DNA of 6,971 nucleotides, taken from NCBI GenBank assembly GCA_028708485.1, contig JAQVYZ010000052.1, forward strand, positions 1 through 6,971. Direction: 5' to 3'. Positions 1-6,971 of the stretch are shown here, piece by piece. The first letter of the stretch is position 1, and every line of letters starts with the position of its first letter. The notes under the pieces were generated by a model. That model searched no databases. It saw only the letters and a list, made by a program, of their open reading frames with translations, and was not told the DNA's origin. This stretch comes from Caldisericia bacterium. Lineage in GTDB: Bacteria > Caldisericota > Caldisericia > UBA6126. The position numbers and the translations under genes are program-made.

Positions 1-2393
1 TTCAATAAGGTGAGTTTTCGTTTAATAATCTGAAAATGCTGAAATAATCCTAAAGAATCATCCACCGTCATTTCCAATATGTCATATATCGAATAATTCT
101 TGAATTTTACCTCGAGTGTTTCCCGGTTAAACCGTTTTCCCTCACAAACCTCGCAAGGTACGTACACATCTGGTAGAAACTGCATCTCGACTTTTTTTAC
201 ACCATCGCCCTGGCAAGCTTCGCACCTTCCCCCTTTCACATTAAAACTGAATCTTCCCTGCTGGTATCCTTTCATCTTTGACTCGGGAAGCATAGCGTAA
301 AGACTTCGGATTTCAGTCCAAAGCCCGATATAAGTGGCAGGATTCGAACGAGGCGTTCTACCGATGGGGCTCTGGTCCACAATGATAACACGCGATATAT
401 GCTCTATGCCTTCCAGCGAAGTATATTTTCCGGGTATCTCTTTGGAACGGTACAATGCCTTTGCCAACGCTTTGTATAATATATCATGAATTAAGGTGCT
501 TTTCCCCGACCCCGAGACACCTGTGATACATATCATCGTTCCTAATGGAAAAGAGACGTTCACAGACTGTAGATTGTGCTCTTCTGCTCCTGTGAGAAGC
601 AACTGCTTTCCATTCCCTTCGCGGCGTTTTTCCGGTAAAGGTATCTGCTCCTGTTTGTTCAAATATTGTGCGGTGATAGATCGTTTACATTTCAAGAGCC
701 CCTGAAAAGAACCTGCATAGATGATCTCTCCGCCATGACGACCGGCACCGGGACCGACATCCACAATGTAATCTGCTTTTCGCATCGTTTCCTCGTCATG
801 TTCCACGATAATCAAAGAATTACCAATATCCCGCAAATGAACCAGGGTAGTCAGCAGTTTATCGTTATCTTTTGGGTGTAATCCGATGCTGGGTTCGTCC
901 AGAACATAAAGCACACCCACCAACCCTGATCCTACCTGAGAAGCAAGCCTAAGCCTTTGTGCCTCCCCCCCGGATAGTGAACCGGAAGAACGGCTTAAGG
1001 TCAGGTAATCTAATCCAACATCGATAATGAATTGTAATCGAAGCGTGATCTCTTTGATCACCCGTTCAGCAATGATTTTTTCTGTTGGTGTCAGTAATAA
1101 ATTCTGGAAAAACTGTTGTATGATCCGGAGTGAATAGCTGGTTAGTTTATGAATGTCTTTTCCTTGGATGGTAACTGCCATCGCTTCTTTTTTCAGTCTG
1201 CTGCCATTGCATTCAGGGCAAGTTTTTCGCACCATCAACTTTTCATACTCAAATCTAGCCATGTCCGATCCGGTCTCCCGATAACGTCTCTCGATCATCG
1301 GAACTAAGCCTTCAAACCGTTTCTCACCATAAAAAACAGCCTTCCTGGTCTCTTCTTTCAGTTGTTCGAAAGGAATATCTTTTGTTTCTCCATGGTAATT
1401 CAAGATCTTCACGATAAAGCGCATAGAATAATTGTCTATATAATTCCGAAAACCGGGAACCTGGATCGCTCCCTCTCCCACAGATAATGCCGGATTTGGG
1501 ATGATCATGGCAGGATCCACTTCATTGATGAAACCTAAGCCATCACAGGATTGACAAGCACCAAAAGGGCTATTAAACGAAAATAGTCTTGGTTCAATTT
1601 CAGGAATATTGATTCCGCAATCAGGACATGCAAAATTCTCTGAAAATAGCATGGTTTCCCACTTCTCCTGGTCATTTTGCACCAACACCTCTACCAGTCC
1701 TTTTGTCATTTGCAAGGCTTGTTCCATAGAATCAACGATGCGGGATTTTTCACCCATCGAGACCCGAAGTCTGTCCATAATAACCGAAATAGAATGCTTT
1801 TCTGTCTTTTTTAACGGAATATCCTCATCCAAATCGTATGTATTCTCATCCGCCAGGACTCGAACAAATCCTTTTTTTCGAAGGTCTACCCACATCTGCT
1901 TGAATTCGCCTTTTTTTTCTCTGACGATGGGTGCCAATATTTGGATTTTCCGGTTCATGAATTGTTCCATGACGATATCGATCATCTGATCAATGCTCTG
2001 ACGTCTGATCTCTTTGCCGCACGAAGGACAATGGGGAATGCCGATCCTGGCATACAATAAACGAAGGTAATCATAAATCTCTGTCATGGTGCCGACAGTG
2101 GACCTGGGATTTCGACTGCCTGAATGTTGGGTAATAGCAATAGTAGGAGACAAGCCCTCAATCTGGTCGACATCAGGTTTGCGCATCTCTCCGATGAATT
2201 GCCTGGCATAAGAGGATAAAGATTCCAGGTACCGTCTTTGTCCTTCAGAATAGATCGTATCAAACGCGAGAGAGGATTTACCCGAACCCGACAAACCGGT
2301 TACCACAACTAACTTATCCCTGGGAATGTCAACCTGAATATTCTTCAGGTTATGAACCCGAGCTCCTCGAATGCGAATCCAATTATCAGCCAT
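1..2393 (-). CDS. uvrA: UvrA, excinuclease ABC subunit A (3' end cut off by window)
   Basis: UvrA is the damage-sensing ATPase of nucleotide excision repair; it dimerises, loads UvrB onto lesions and acts on DNA in the cytoplasm. I translated the open minus-strand frame, which gives 797 codons with no stop. Visible are the N-terminal Walker A GLSGSGKS (33-40), the RNPRSTVGT segment before the UvrB-binding region, a first zinc module (C256, C259, C280, C283), the ABC signature LSGGE (473-477) with Walker B ending in LDEPS (498-502), the second Walker A GVSGSGKST (625-633) and the second zinc module (C724, C727, C747, C750). Family members are about 940-950 residues, so roughly 145 are missing beyond position 1, including the second LSGG signature and Walker B. 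The start is firm: an in-frame stop lies 12 bases upstream and this is the first ATG. It begins 5 bases after pyrG ends and has no clear Shine-Dalgarno sequence, so coupling to pyrG is likely. Confidence 0.98.
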   Translation of the reverse strand, partial: MADNWIRIRGARVHNLKNIQVDIPRDKLVVVTGLSGSGKSSLAFDTIYSEGQRRYLESLSSYARQFIGEMRKPDVDQIEGLSPTIAITQHSGSRNPRSTVGTMTEIYDYLRLLYARIGIPHCPSCGKEIRRQSIDQMIDIVMEQFMNRKIQILAPIVREKKGEFKQMWVDLRKKGFVRVLADENTYDLDEDIPLKKTEKHSISVIMDRLRVSMGEKSRIVDSMEQALQMTKGLVEVLVQNDQEKWETMLFSENFACPDCGINIPEIEPRLFSFNSPFGACQSCDGLGFINEVDPAMIIPNPALSVGEGAIQVPGFRNYIDNYSMRFIVKILNYHGETKDIPFEQLKEETRKAVFYGEKRFEGLVPMIERRYRETGSDMARFEYEKLMVRKTCPECNGSRLKKEAMAVTIQGKDIHKLTSYSLRIIQQFFQNLLLTPTEKIIAERVIKEITLRLQFIIDVGLDYLTLSRSSGSLSGGEAQRLRLASQVGSGLVGVLYVLDEPSIGLHPKDNDKLLTTLVHLRDIGNSLIIVEHDEETMRKADYIVDVGPGAGRHGGEIIYAGSFQGLLKCKRSITAQYLNKQEQIPLPEKRREGNGKQLLLTGAEEHNLQSVNVSFPLGTMICITGVSGSGKSTLIHDILYKALAKALYRSKEIPGKYTSLEGIEHISRVIIVDQSPIGRTPRSNPATYIGLWTEIRSLYAMLPESKMKGYQQGRFSFNVKGGRCEACQGDGVKKVEMQFLPDVYVPCEVCEGKRFNRETLEVKFKNYSIYDILEMTVDDSLGLFQHFQIIKRKLTLL

Positions 2394-2398
2394 ACGCG

Positions 2399-4009
2399 TT
2401 ATTTATGATCAGAATAGGTTAATGCAGCTTTGATAAAATGACTAAACAGGGGTTCCGGTCTAGTTGGTCTGGATATCAATTCAGGATGGAACTGACACCC
2501 GATGAAAAATGGATGTGAGGGTAGTTCTAAGATTTCAACTAAATTCTTCTCAATGTTCATGCCGGAGAACACCATTTTGGCATTTTCGAATCGTGGTTTA
2601 AAAGAATTATTGAATTCAAACCGGTGACGGTGACGTTGTCGGGTCTGTTCTGATTGATAGATCTGATGAGCCAATGTATTCGGAAGAATTTTGACATCTA
2701 TCCCCCCTAAACGCATAGTAGCTCCTTTATCCTTGATGGTACGCTGTTCCGGCATCATATCAATTACCGGATAAGGAGTACCCGGATCAAATTCGGTAGA
2801 ATTGCTATGAGTCAATCCCAATACGTGCCTGGCGTAATCCAAAACCGCTATCTGGAGACCTAAACAGACACCAAGATAGGGAATCTTTTTCTCCCGCGCA
2901 TATTTGGAAGCCAGCACCATTCCTTCTATTCCGCGTTTTCCGAATCCACCGGGAACTAGGATACCATCCATCCCTGATAAAACCTCTTCGGGAGATTTAT
3001 TCTCAATGTCCTCAGAATTGATCCAATGTATTTGCACTCTCGCCATATTTGGATTTTGTGCATGTTTTAAAGCTTCAGTAAAGGATATATAGGCATCACA
3101 CAAAGAGATGTATTTACCTACCACGCCAATATGAACGATTCTGTTCACATTGTTCATGATATTGACCATTTTTTCCCACTCTTCCAGGTTGGACTTCTTC
3201 TTTTCCAGGCCCCAAAGTTCCATTAAAGCATCACAAACTCCCTCTTCTTCCATTTTTAAGGGAACTTCATAGATATTCGCAACGTCTAATACAGAAAATA
3301 CATGATTTTTCGGGACATCGCAAAATAACGATATCTTTTCCCGAATATCCTGGCTAACGGGTATATCAGACCGGCAAGCGATAATATCAGGACGGATACC
3401 CACTCTGCGTAATTCAGCGACAGAATGCTGGGTTGGTTTTGTTTTTAACTCATCGGTTGCATGTAAATGAGGCAAATAGGTCAGGTGAATAAACAGGACA
3501 TCCCCCCTGGAATGTTCAATCTGAAACTCACGGATCGCTTCCAGGAAGGGCAAGCCCTCAATATCTCCAATTGTTCCGCCAATCTCAGCAATAATTACAT
3601 CGGGCTTGGTTTTCTCCTCCAACTCAACAATCCTGTCTTTGATCTCCTTAGTCAGGTGAGGGATTACTTGAACCGTAGCTCCCAGAAAATCGCCTCGCCT
3701 CTCCTTTTCAATCAATTTGGAGTAAACAGATCCGGAAGTAGCGTTGCTTAGATGAGTCAGGTTTTCATCCAGAAACCGTTCATAATGACCTAAATCAAGG
3801 TCGGTCTCTGCACCATCGTCGGTTACAAATACCTCGCCATGCTGGTAGGGATTCTGTAATCCGGCATCGACATTCAAATAAGGGTCAAATTTGATGATAT
3901 TGACTTTAAAATCTTTTGATTTCAGTATCCTGCCAATCGAAGAGGTGAGGATTCCCTTACCCAGCGAAGACATGACGCCGCCCATAATAAACAAATACTT
4001 CGTACTCAT
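2399..4009 (-). CDS. pyrG: CTP synthase (glutamine-hydrolysing)
   Basis: Converts UTP to CTP using ATP and glutamine, the last step of de novo CTP synthesis, in the cytosol. The 536-residue product has the normal family length. The N-terminal amidoligase domain carries the P-loop-like GGVMSSLGKG (10-19), YQHGEVFVTDDGAETD (55-70), EIGGTIGD (142-149) and KTKPTQHSV. The C-terminal class I glutamine amidotransferase domain has oxyanion motif PGGFG (353-357), nucleophile C382 in GVCLG, and the FHPE motif supplying H508 and E510. I chose MSTKY as the start, 7 codons inside the longest frame, because AAGGAGG sits 6 bases upstream and family proteins begin at this point. That start overlaps the ddl stop as ATGA, pointing to translational coupling. 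One oddity: the usual NVDPGTM stretch reads NVDAGLQ (47-53). All catalytic residues I can place are present. Confidence 0.98.
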   Translation of the reverse strand: MSTKYLFIMGGVMSSLGKGILTSSIGRILKSKDFKVNIIKFDPYLNVDAGLQNPYQHGEVFVTDDGAETDLDLGHYERFLDENLTHLSNATSGSVYSKLIEKERRGDFLGATVQVIPHLTKEIKDRIVELEEKTKPDVIIAEIGGTIGDIEGLPFLEAIREFQIEHSRGDVLFIHLTYLPHLHATDELKTKPTQHSVAELRRVGIRPDIIACRSDIPVSQDIREKISLFCDVPKNHVFSVLDVANIYEVPLKMEEEGVCDALMELWGLEKKKSNLEEWEKMVNIMNNVNRIVHIGVVGKYISLCDAYISFTEALKHAQNPNMARVQIHWINSEDIENKSPEEVLSGMDGILVPGGFGKRGIEGMVLASKYAREKKIPYLGVCLGLQIAVLDYARHVLGLTHSNSTEFDPGTPYPVIDMMPEQRTIKDKGATMRLGGIDVKILPNTLAHQIYQSEQTRQRHRHRFEFNNSFKPRFENAKMVFSGMNIEKNLVEILELPSHPFFIGCQFHPELISRPTRPEPLFSHFIKAALTYSDHK

Positions 4010-5079
4010 CTGGACCCTCCTTGATTGCATCGCACCTGAATCGGCTCTTTTTTGGAACCCAAATCAATCAACTTCTGCACTAGTTGCTGATATGAAAGAC
4101 CTTCTACCTCCCAGAGTTTCGGATAAAGACTAATACTGGTGAAACCTGGAATAGTATTCACTTCATTTACAAATAGCTTATTTGTATCTTCGTCCAGAAA
4201 AAAGTCAACTCTTGTCATCCCATAACATCGTAAAGTTTTAAAAACAGCAATAGCGGTTTGTTGGATTCTATGGATTTGTTCTTCCGACAGTTTTGCAGGA
4301 ACCATTAACCGGGTTGTATTTTCGATATACTTAGCTTCATAATCGTAAAACTCCCTTTCTGGACAAATCTCTCCAGGTAGAGAAATGTTGATAGTCTCAT
4401 AATCTCCTAACACGCTACATTCAATCTCTCGTCCCTGAATACCCTGCTCTATTAATACTTCCCGGTCATATTGAAATGCTTCCTGTACTGCAGATTCAAG
4501 CCTTTCCGGTAGTTTTACTTTGCTGATACCGATACTGGAACCACCATGAGCTGGTTTCACAAATAAAGGATAGGAAAGCGTTTTTACTATATCCAGCAGT
4601 GCTTTTCCACGAATATCACACTCTCGCTCCAGATGCACCCAGGGTGTAACTTCTATATGAGCAGTTTCTAATAATTGTTTGGTGATAATCTTGTTCATGC
4701 AACAAACTGAAGACTCCATGTCACAACCAAGATAAGATACACCTATTAATTCAAGCAAACCTTGTATTGTGCCATCCTCTCCTCCTTGACCATGCAAGAT
4801 AGGAATTACATATTCAAGGGAAATCAATTGTCCTTTTATCTGCAAACCAGGTTGATTGGGATCCATTGACAGAAAAACCGGTAGTCCAGTTTCCGGCACA
4901 ACAGGTTGGTGTAAAAGAGTGGTTTCATCCGTTATTACCCACTTGCCAGTTTTGGTAATACCGATCAGCATCACTTCATACCCTAATGATAATAAAGCTT
5001 GATAAAATGATCTGGCGGAAAGAATCGAAATCTCGTGTTCAGGAGAAACTCCACCGAATATTAAAGTGACTGCTTTCAT
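4006..5079 (-). CDS. ddl: D-alanine--D-alanine ligase
   Basis: Joins two D-alanines with ATP to make the dipeptide used by MurF in peptidoglycan precursor synthesis; cytosolic, ATP-grasp fold. The 357-residue protein shows FGGVSPEHEIS (8-18), HGQGGEDG (96-103), KPAHGGSSIG (175-184, with the ATP-binding K175 and the serine equivalent to E. coli DdlB S150), FYDYEAKY (244-251), D292 in the VDFF segment, and NEVNTIPGF (305-313) with metal ligands E306 and N308. Tyrosine at 251, equivalent to DdlB Y216, marks a D-Ala-D-Ala ligase; D-Ala-D-Lac enzymes carry Phe or a different loop there. It overlaps both neighbours by ATGA and has its own AAGGAG site. The usual MDK of the central domain is MNK here (128-130). 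Whether it is the only ligase in the genome cannot be told from the window. Confidence 0.97.
   Translation of the reverse strand: MKAVTLIFGGVSPEHEISILSARSFYQALLSLGYEVMLIGITKTGKWVITDETTLLHQPVVPETGLPVFLSMDPNQPGLQIKGQLISLEYVIPILHGQGGEDGTIQGLLELIGVSYLGCDMESSVCCMNKIITKQLLETAHIEVTPWVHLERECDIRGKALLDIVKTLSYPLFVKPAHGGSSIGISKVKLPERLESAVQEAFQYDREVLIEQGIQGREIECSVLGDYETINISLPGEICPEREFYDYEAKYIENTTRLMVPAKLSEEQIHRIQQTAIAVFKTLRCYGMTRVDFFLDEDTNKLFVNEVNTIPGFTSISLYPKLWEVEGLSYQQLVQKLIDLGSKKEPIQVRCNQGGSR
4016..4022 (-). promoter_or_regulatory. Ribosome binding site of pyrG
   Basis: AAGGAGG on the minus strand, 6 bases before the ATG at 4009-4007. It lies inside the last codons of ddl and decides the pyrG start: the in-frame ATG 21 bases further upstream (4030-4028) has no comparable site. 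Confidence 0.85.
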
Positions 5080-5699
5080 GCTAAACTCTCCTTTATCAAT
5101 GGGATTAGGTATAAACCATAATAGTCTTCGGGAGAAAACTCTTTGCTATTCACCAGGAAACTGATGAAACCAAATTTTCTGCTCATTTCTATGTTTTTTG
5201 GTTCATCATCAAAATAAAGAATCCGTTCATATCCGATAGGCAGATGCTGAATTAAAGTCTCAAAAGCAGATTGGTTGGGTTTCCCAACATAACCCATCAT
5301 TTCTATCGAGATAATCTCATGAAACAACATTTCAATTTGCAAATGGGCAAGGATTCGTTGGATGGCAAAAGCTGGGCTGTTGGAAAAAATATATTTCGGA
5401 TAATTCACTTTACGTAAATAATCCCGAAATGCTCTATTGGGTCGTAGAAATTTTCCAATAGAGATATCATGAGCATAAGAAAGAAATTCTATTGGAGGAA
5501 TACCGTGTTCTTTCGATAGTCCTTCCTGGGTAGTACCGTATTTTTGGATATAACCTGTACGTATTTGGTCCACACTGGAAAGACTTTCATGCAGACGATC
5601 TGCGATAAAGCGATTCATCCTCTTGTTAATATGGGAATATAACCCCGATTGGTAAGGGTATAATGTGTTATCTAGATCGAAAACAAGTATGGTATTCAA
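5076..5699 (-). CDS. HAD-superfamily hydrolase, pyrimidine 5'-nucleotidase-like
   Basis: A 207-residue cytosolic phosphatase of the haloacid dehalogenase superfamily. Motif I is DLDNTLYP (8-15; nucleophile D8, acid/base D10), motif II IFSNS (104-108; S106), motif III K140, motif IV FDDEP (163-167; D164, D165). Between them, residues 56-90 (TTQEGL, EHGI, YAHDIS) follow the pattern of the bacterial/yeast SDT1-like pyrimidine 5'-nucleotidases (TIGR01993), which release phosphate from UMP or CMP. That assignment is from remembered family patterns; the substrate is inferred, and another small phosphomonoester is possible. The start is TTG: upstream in frame there is a stop at 5717-5715 and no ATG or GTG after it, and the next internal ATG would delete motif I. 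An AAGG lies 13 bases upstream, a weak site. It is first in the operon and its TGA overlaps the ddl ATG. Confidence 0.88.
   Translation of the reverse strand: MNTILVFDLDNTLYPYQSGLYSHINKRMNRFIADRLHESLSSVDQIRTGYIQKYGTTQEGLSKEHGIPPIEFLSYAHDISIGKFLRPNRAFRDYLRKVNYPKYIFSNSPAFAIQRILAHLQIEMLFHEIISIEMMGYVGKPNQSAFETLIQHLPIGYERILYFDDEPKNIEMSRKFGFISFLVNSKEFSPEDYYGLYLIPLIKESLA
5088..5093 (-). promoter_or_regulatory. Ribosome binding site of ddl
   Basis: AAGGAG on the minus strand, 8 bases before the ddl ATG at 5079-5077 and inside the 3' end of the upstream phosphatase gene. It supports independent initiation in addition to ATGA coupling. Confidence 0.75.
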
Positions 5700-5740
5700 G
5701 TGAACCCAACAACCTTACCGATTTTCCTGTTGTGCTTTTC

Positions 5741-5770
5741 TTTTCATACCGATTCTTATTATACTACAAT
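5741..5770 (+). promoter_or_regulatory. Candidate promoter for the CoA-transferase gene
   Basis: TTTTCA (5741-5746, 4 of 6 to TTGACA), 18-base spacer, TACAAT (5765-5770, 5 of 6 to TATAAT), about 27 bases before the ATG. An alternative -10, TATTAT (5757-5762), lies on almost the same bases as the opposite-strand TATAAT. The choice between them is a guess. Confidence 0.35.
5758..5763 (-). promoter_or_regulatory. Candidate -10 element for the phosphatase-ddl-pyrG-uvrA operon
   Basis: An exact TATAAT on the minus strand, about 60 bases before the TTG start of the first gene. No good -35 hexamer lies 16-18 bases further upstream (the 17-base position reads CCAAAA), and there is no TGn extension, so the call rests on the -10 match and its location in the only intergenic gap of this operon. 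Confidence 0.4.
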
Positions 5771-5784
5771 GAACAAGTGTTTTT

Positions 5785-5790
5785 GGAGGG
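5785..5790 (+). promoter_or_regulatory. Ribosome binding site of the CoA-transferase gene
   Basis: GGAGGG ends 6 bases before the ATG at 5797-5799. It is a strong Shine-Dalgarno match and fixes the start of this gene. Confidence 0.85.
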
Positions 5791-5796
5791 AAAACG

Positions 5797-6971
5797 ATGA
5801 AACCACTGGATGGAATAAAGGTTCTTGATTTAACCCGAGTACTAGCTGGGCCAACAGCAACCATGATTTTAGGTGATTTGGGAGCCACCGTCACCAAAGT
5901 GGAAAATCCACATCAGGGAGACGAAACAAGAGCCTGGGGTCCACCGTTTCAGAATGGTATAAGCGCTTATTATCTGTGTGCTAACCGAAACAAGCGTTCC
6001 ATCACATTGAATTTGAAACATCCTTCTTCTAGAGAGATACTATCCAAATTAGCTTTACAATCTGATGTCGTTGCGATGAATTTTCCAGTCGGGCACCTGA
6101 CAAAATTGAATCTAACCTATGAGGCTTTTTTTCAAATGAATCCAGCGATTATCTGGGCGAATATTTCCGGTTTTGGTCTGACCGGACCGAGATCAATCGA
6201 ACCCGGGTATGACATCATGATCCAGGGATTATCCGGATTAATGAGTATAACCGGTGAGGAAGACAGGGAACCGCAAAAAATCGGCGTAGCCATGGCAGAT
6301 GTATTGACAGCCTTATACACCGTTATCGGAATCACCTCTGCGCTGTATAGAAGAAACACCACCGGACAAGGAGCGATGATTGACCAATCTCTACTCGAAT
6401 CCACCGCCTCTTCGTTAGTCAACGTCGCCAGTTCCTACTTGATGAGTAAACAGACACCCAAACGGTTTGGAAATGCCCATCCGAATATTGTACCCTATGA
6501 AGTCTTTGGTACCTTAAACGGGCACTTTATTCTTGCTGTAGGCAATGACTCCCAGTGGAAAAAACTGACTGAGATCATTGAAAGACCGGACTTAGCAACC
6601 AACTCAAGATACATTACCAATGAAAAACGCGTAGAAAACAGGGATATCCTGATTCCCTTCCTGGAAGATATCTTCTCCGGCAAAGAATCTGCTTACTGGA
6701 TTCAAGCCTGTCAGGAGAAAGGGATTCCTTCCGGACCTGTCAATACCCTTCCAGAAATGTTCCAAGATGAGCAAGTAATACATCGAAACCTTGTACAGAA
6801 TATTCACCATCCAGCATATGGGAAAGTTGAAATGATGCAAAGCCCGATCCATATCGATGGAGAAAATCTTGGCATCCAATACCCTCCACCCACTCTCGGT
6901 GAACATACCCGTGAAGTACTTTCCGAGCTTGGCTATACATCTTCCCAAATTGATGAGTTCTACACCCAGAG
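5797..6971 (+). CDS. Class III CoA-transferase, CaiB/BaiF family (3' end cut off by window)
   Basis: Moves CoA between organic acids through an aspartyl-CoA thioester intermediate. My translation gives 391 codons without a stop; family members are about 390-410 residues, so only a few residues should be missing. Visible are the N-terminal VLDLTRVLAGP (9-19), LGDLGATVTKVE (25-36), GDETRAWGPP (41-50), NRNKRSI (63-69), the GFGLTGP turn (125-131), catalytic D168 in VAMADVLTALY (164-174), and the TTGQGAMID segment (188-196). The C-terminal part has KGIPSGPVN (308-316) and a final HTREVLSELGY helix. Leu16 replaces the glutamine (Q17) of oxalate formyl-CoA transferase, arguing against formyl/oxalyl activity. 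From memory the sequence, including AHPNIVPYEVF, most resembles succinyl-CoA-dependent members such as human SUGCT; the substrate stays unassigned. It is divergent from the operon, so no partner gene is visible. Confidence 0.94.
   Translation, partial: MKPLDGIKVLDLTRVLAGPTATMILGDLGATVTKVENPHQGDETRAWGPPFQNGISAYYLCANRNKRSITLNLKHPSSREILSKLALQSDVVAMNFPVGHLTKLNLTYEAFFQMNPAIIWANISGFGLTGPRSIEPGYDIMIQGLSGLMSITGEEDREPQKIGVAMADVLTALYTVIGITSALYRRNTTGQGAMIDQSLLESTASSLVNVASSYLMSKQTPKRFGNAHPNIVPYEVFGTLNGHFILAVGNDSQWKKLTEIIERPDLATNSRYITNEKRVENRDILIPFLEDIFSGKESAYWIQACQEKGIPSGPVNTLPEMFQDEQVIHRNLVQNIHHPAYGKVEMMQSPIHIDGENLGIQYPPPTLGEHTREVLSELGYTSSQIDEFYTQ

Noticed and set aside
1609..1989. 126-codon plus-strand frame
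   Set aside because: It is antisense to uvrA codons covering the UvrB-binding region and first zinc module; no recognisable domain or ribosome binding site.
4010..4030. Longer pyrG start at 4030 adding MQSRRVQ
   Set aside because: It would deepen the overlap with ddl, has no strong ribosome binding site and extends beyond the family N terminus; the ATG at 4009 has AAGGAGG 6 bases away.
4006..5079. VanA-type D-Ala-D-Lac ligase (glycopeptide resistance)
   Set aside because: The omega-loop FYDYEAKY with Tyr251 is the D-Ala-D-Ala type, and no vanH or vanX neighbour is present.
5715..5897. 60-codon minus-strand frame spanning the intergenic region and the start of the CoA-transferase gene
   Set aside because: Most of it is antisense to the well-supported CoA-transferase N terminus and the product is low-complexity. 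Only its last 10 codons are kept, as a tentative leader ORF.
6132..6948. Several minus-strand frames of 62-114 codons
   Set aside because: They are antisense to the CoA-transferase gene, overlap each other and resemble no family.
1..6971. Mobile element, CRISPR array, tRNA, riboswitch or rho-independent terminator
   Set aside because: No terminal inverted repeats, spaced direct repeats, cloverleaf-like sequence or GC-rich hairpin with a T-run was seen by eye; nearly all of the window is coding.

Overview
The window is ordinary bacterial chromosome, gene-dense and slightly AT-rich by eye (GC was not counted). I see no sign of phage, plasmid, transposon, CRISPR or defence genes. A D-Ala-D-Ala ligase indicates a peptidoglycan-building bacterium. 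Strong AGGAGG-type ribosome binding sites precede three of the five genes. The proteins are clear family members but diverge at several usually conserved positions, which fits a poorly sampled lineage. I cannot name a phylum from this evidence.

Layout: positions 1-5699 are a tightly packed minus-strand operon. Read in transcription order it is a HAD-superfamily pyrimidine 5'-nucleotidase-like phosphatase (5699-5076, TTG start), ddl (5079-4006), pyrG (4009-2399) and uvrA (2393 to beyond position 1, cut by the window edge). The first two junctions are 4-base ATGA stop/start overlaps. The pyrG-uvrA gap is 5 bases and carries no recognisable ribosome binding site. A 97-base divergent intergenic region (5700-5796) holds candidate back-to-back promoters. 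On the plus strand, 5797-6971 encodes a class III (CaiB/BaiF, formyl-CoA transferase-like) CoA-transferase that runs off the right edge, probably within a few codons of its end.

How the genes work together: the operon joins nucleotide metabolism (a pyrimidine-nucleotidase-like phosphatase and CTP synthase), peptidoglycan precursor synthesis (Ddl) and nucleotide excision repair (UvrA). These are housekeeping roles without one obvious shared pathway; the spacing suggests co-transcription and translational coupling. The CoA-transferase is divergently oriented and probably belongs to a separate organic-acid or CoA-ester pathway.

I searched for a novel system and did not find convincing evidence of one. 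The points worth a second look are small: atypical residues in Ddl, PyrG and the CoA-transferase, the uvrA start without a ribosome binding site, the compact divergent promoter, and a possible 10-codon leader ORF before the nucleotidase gene.
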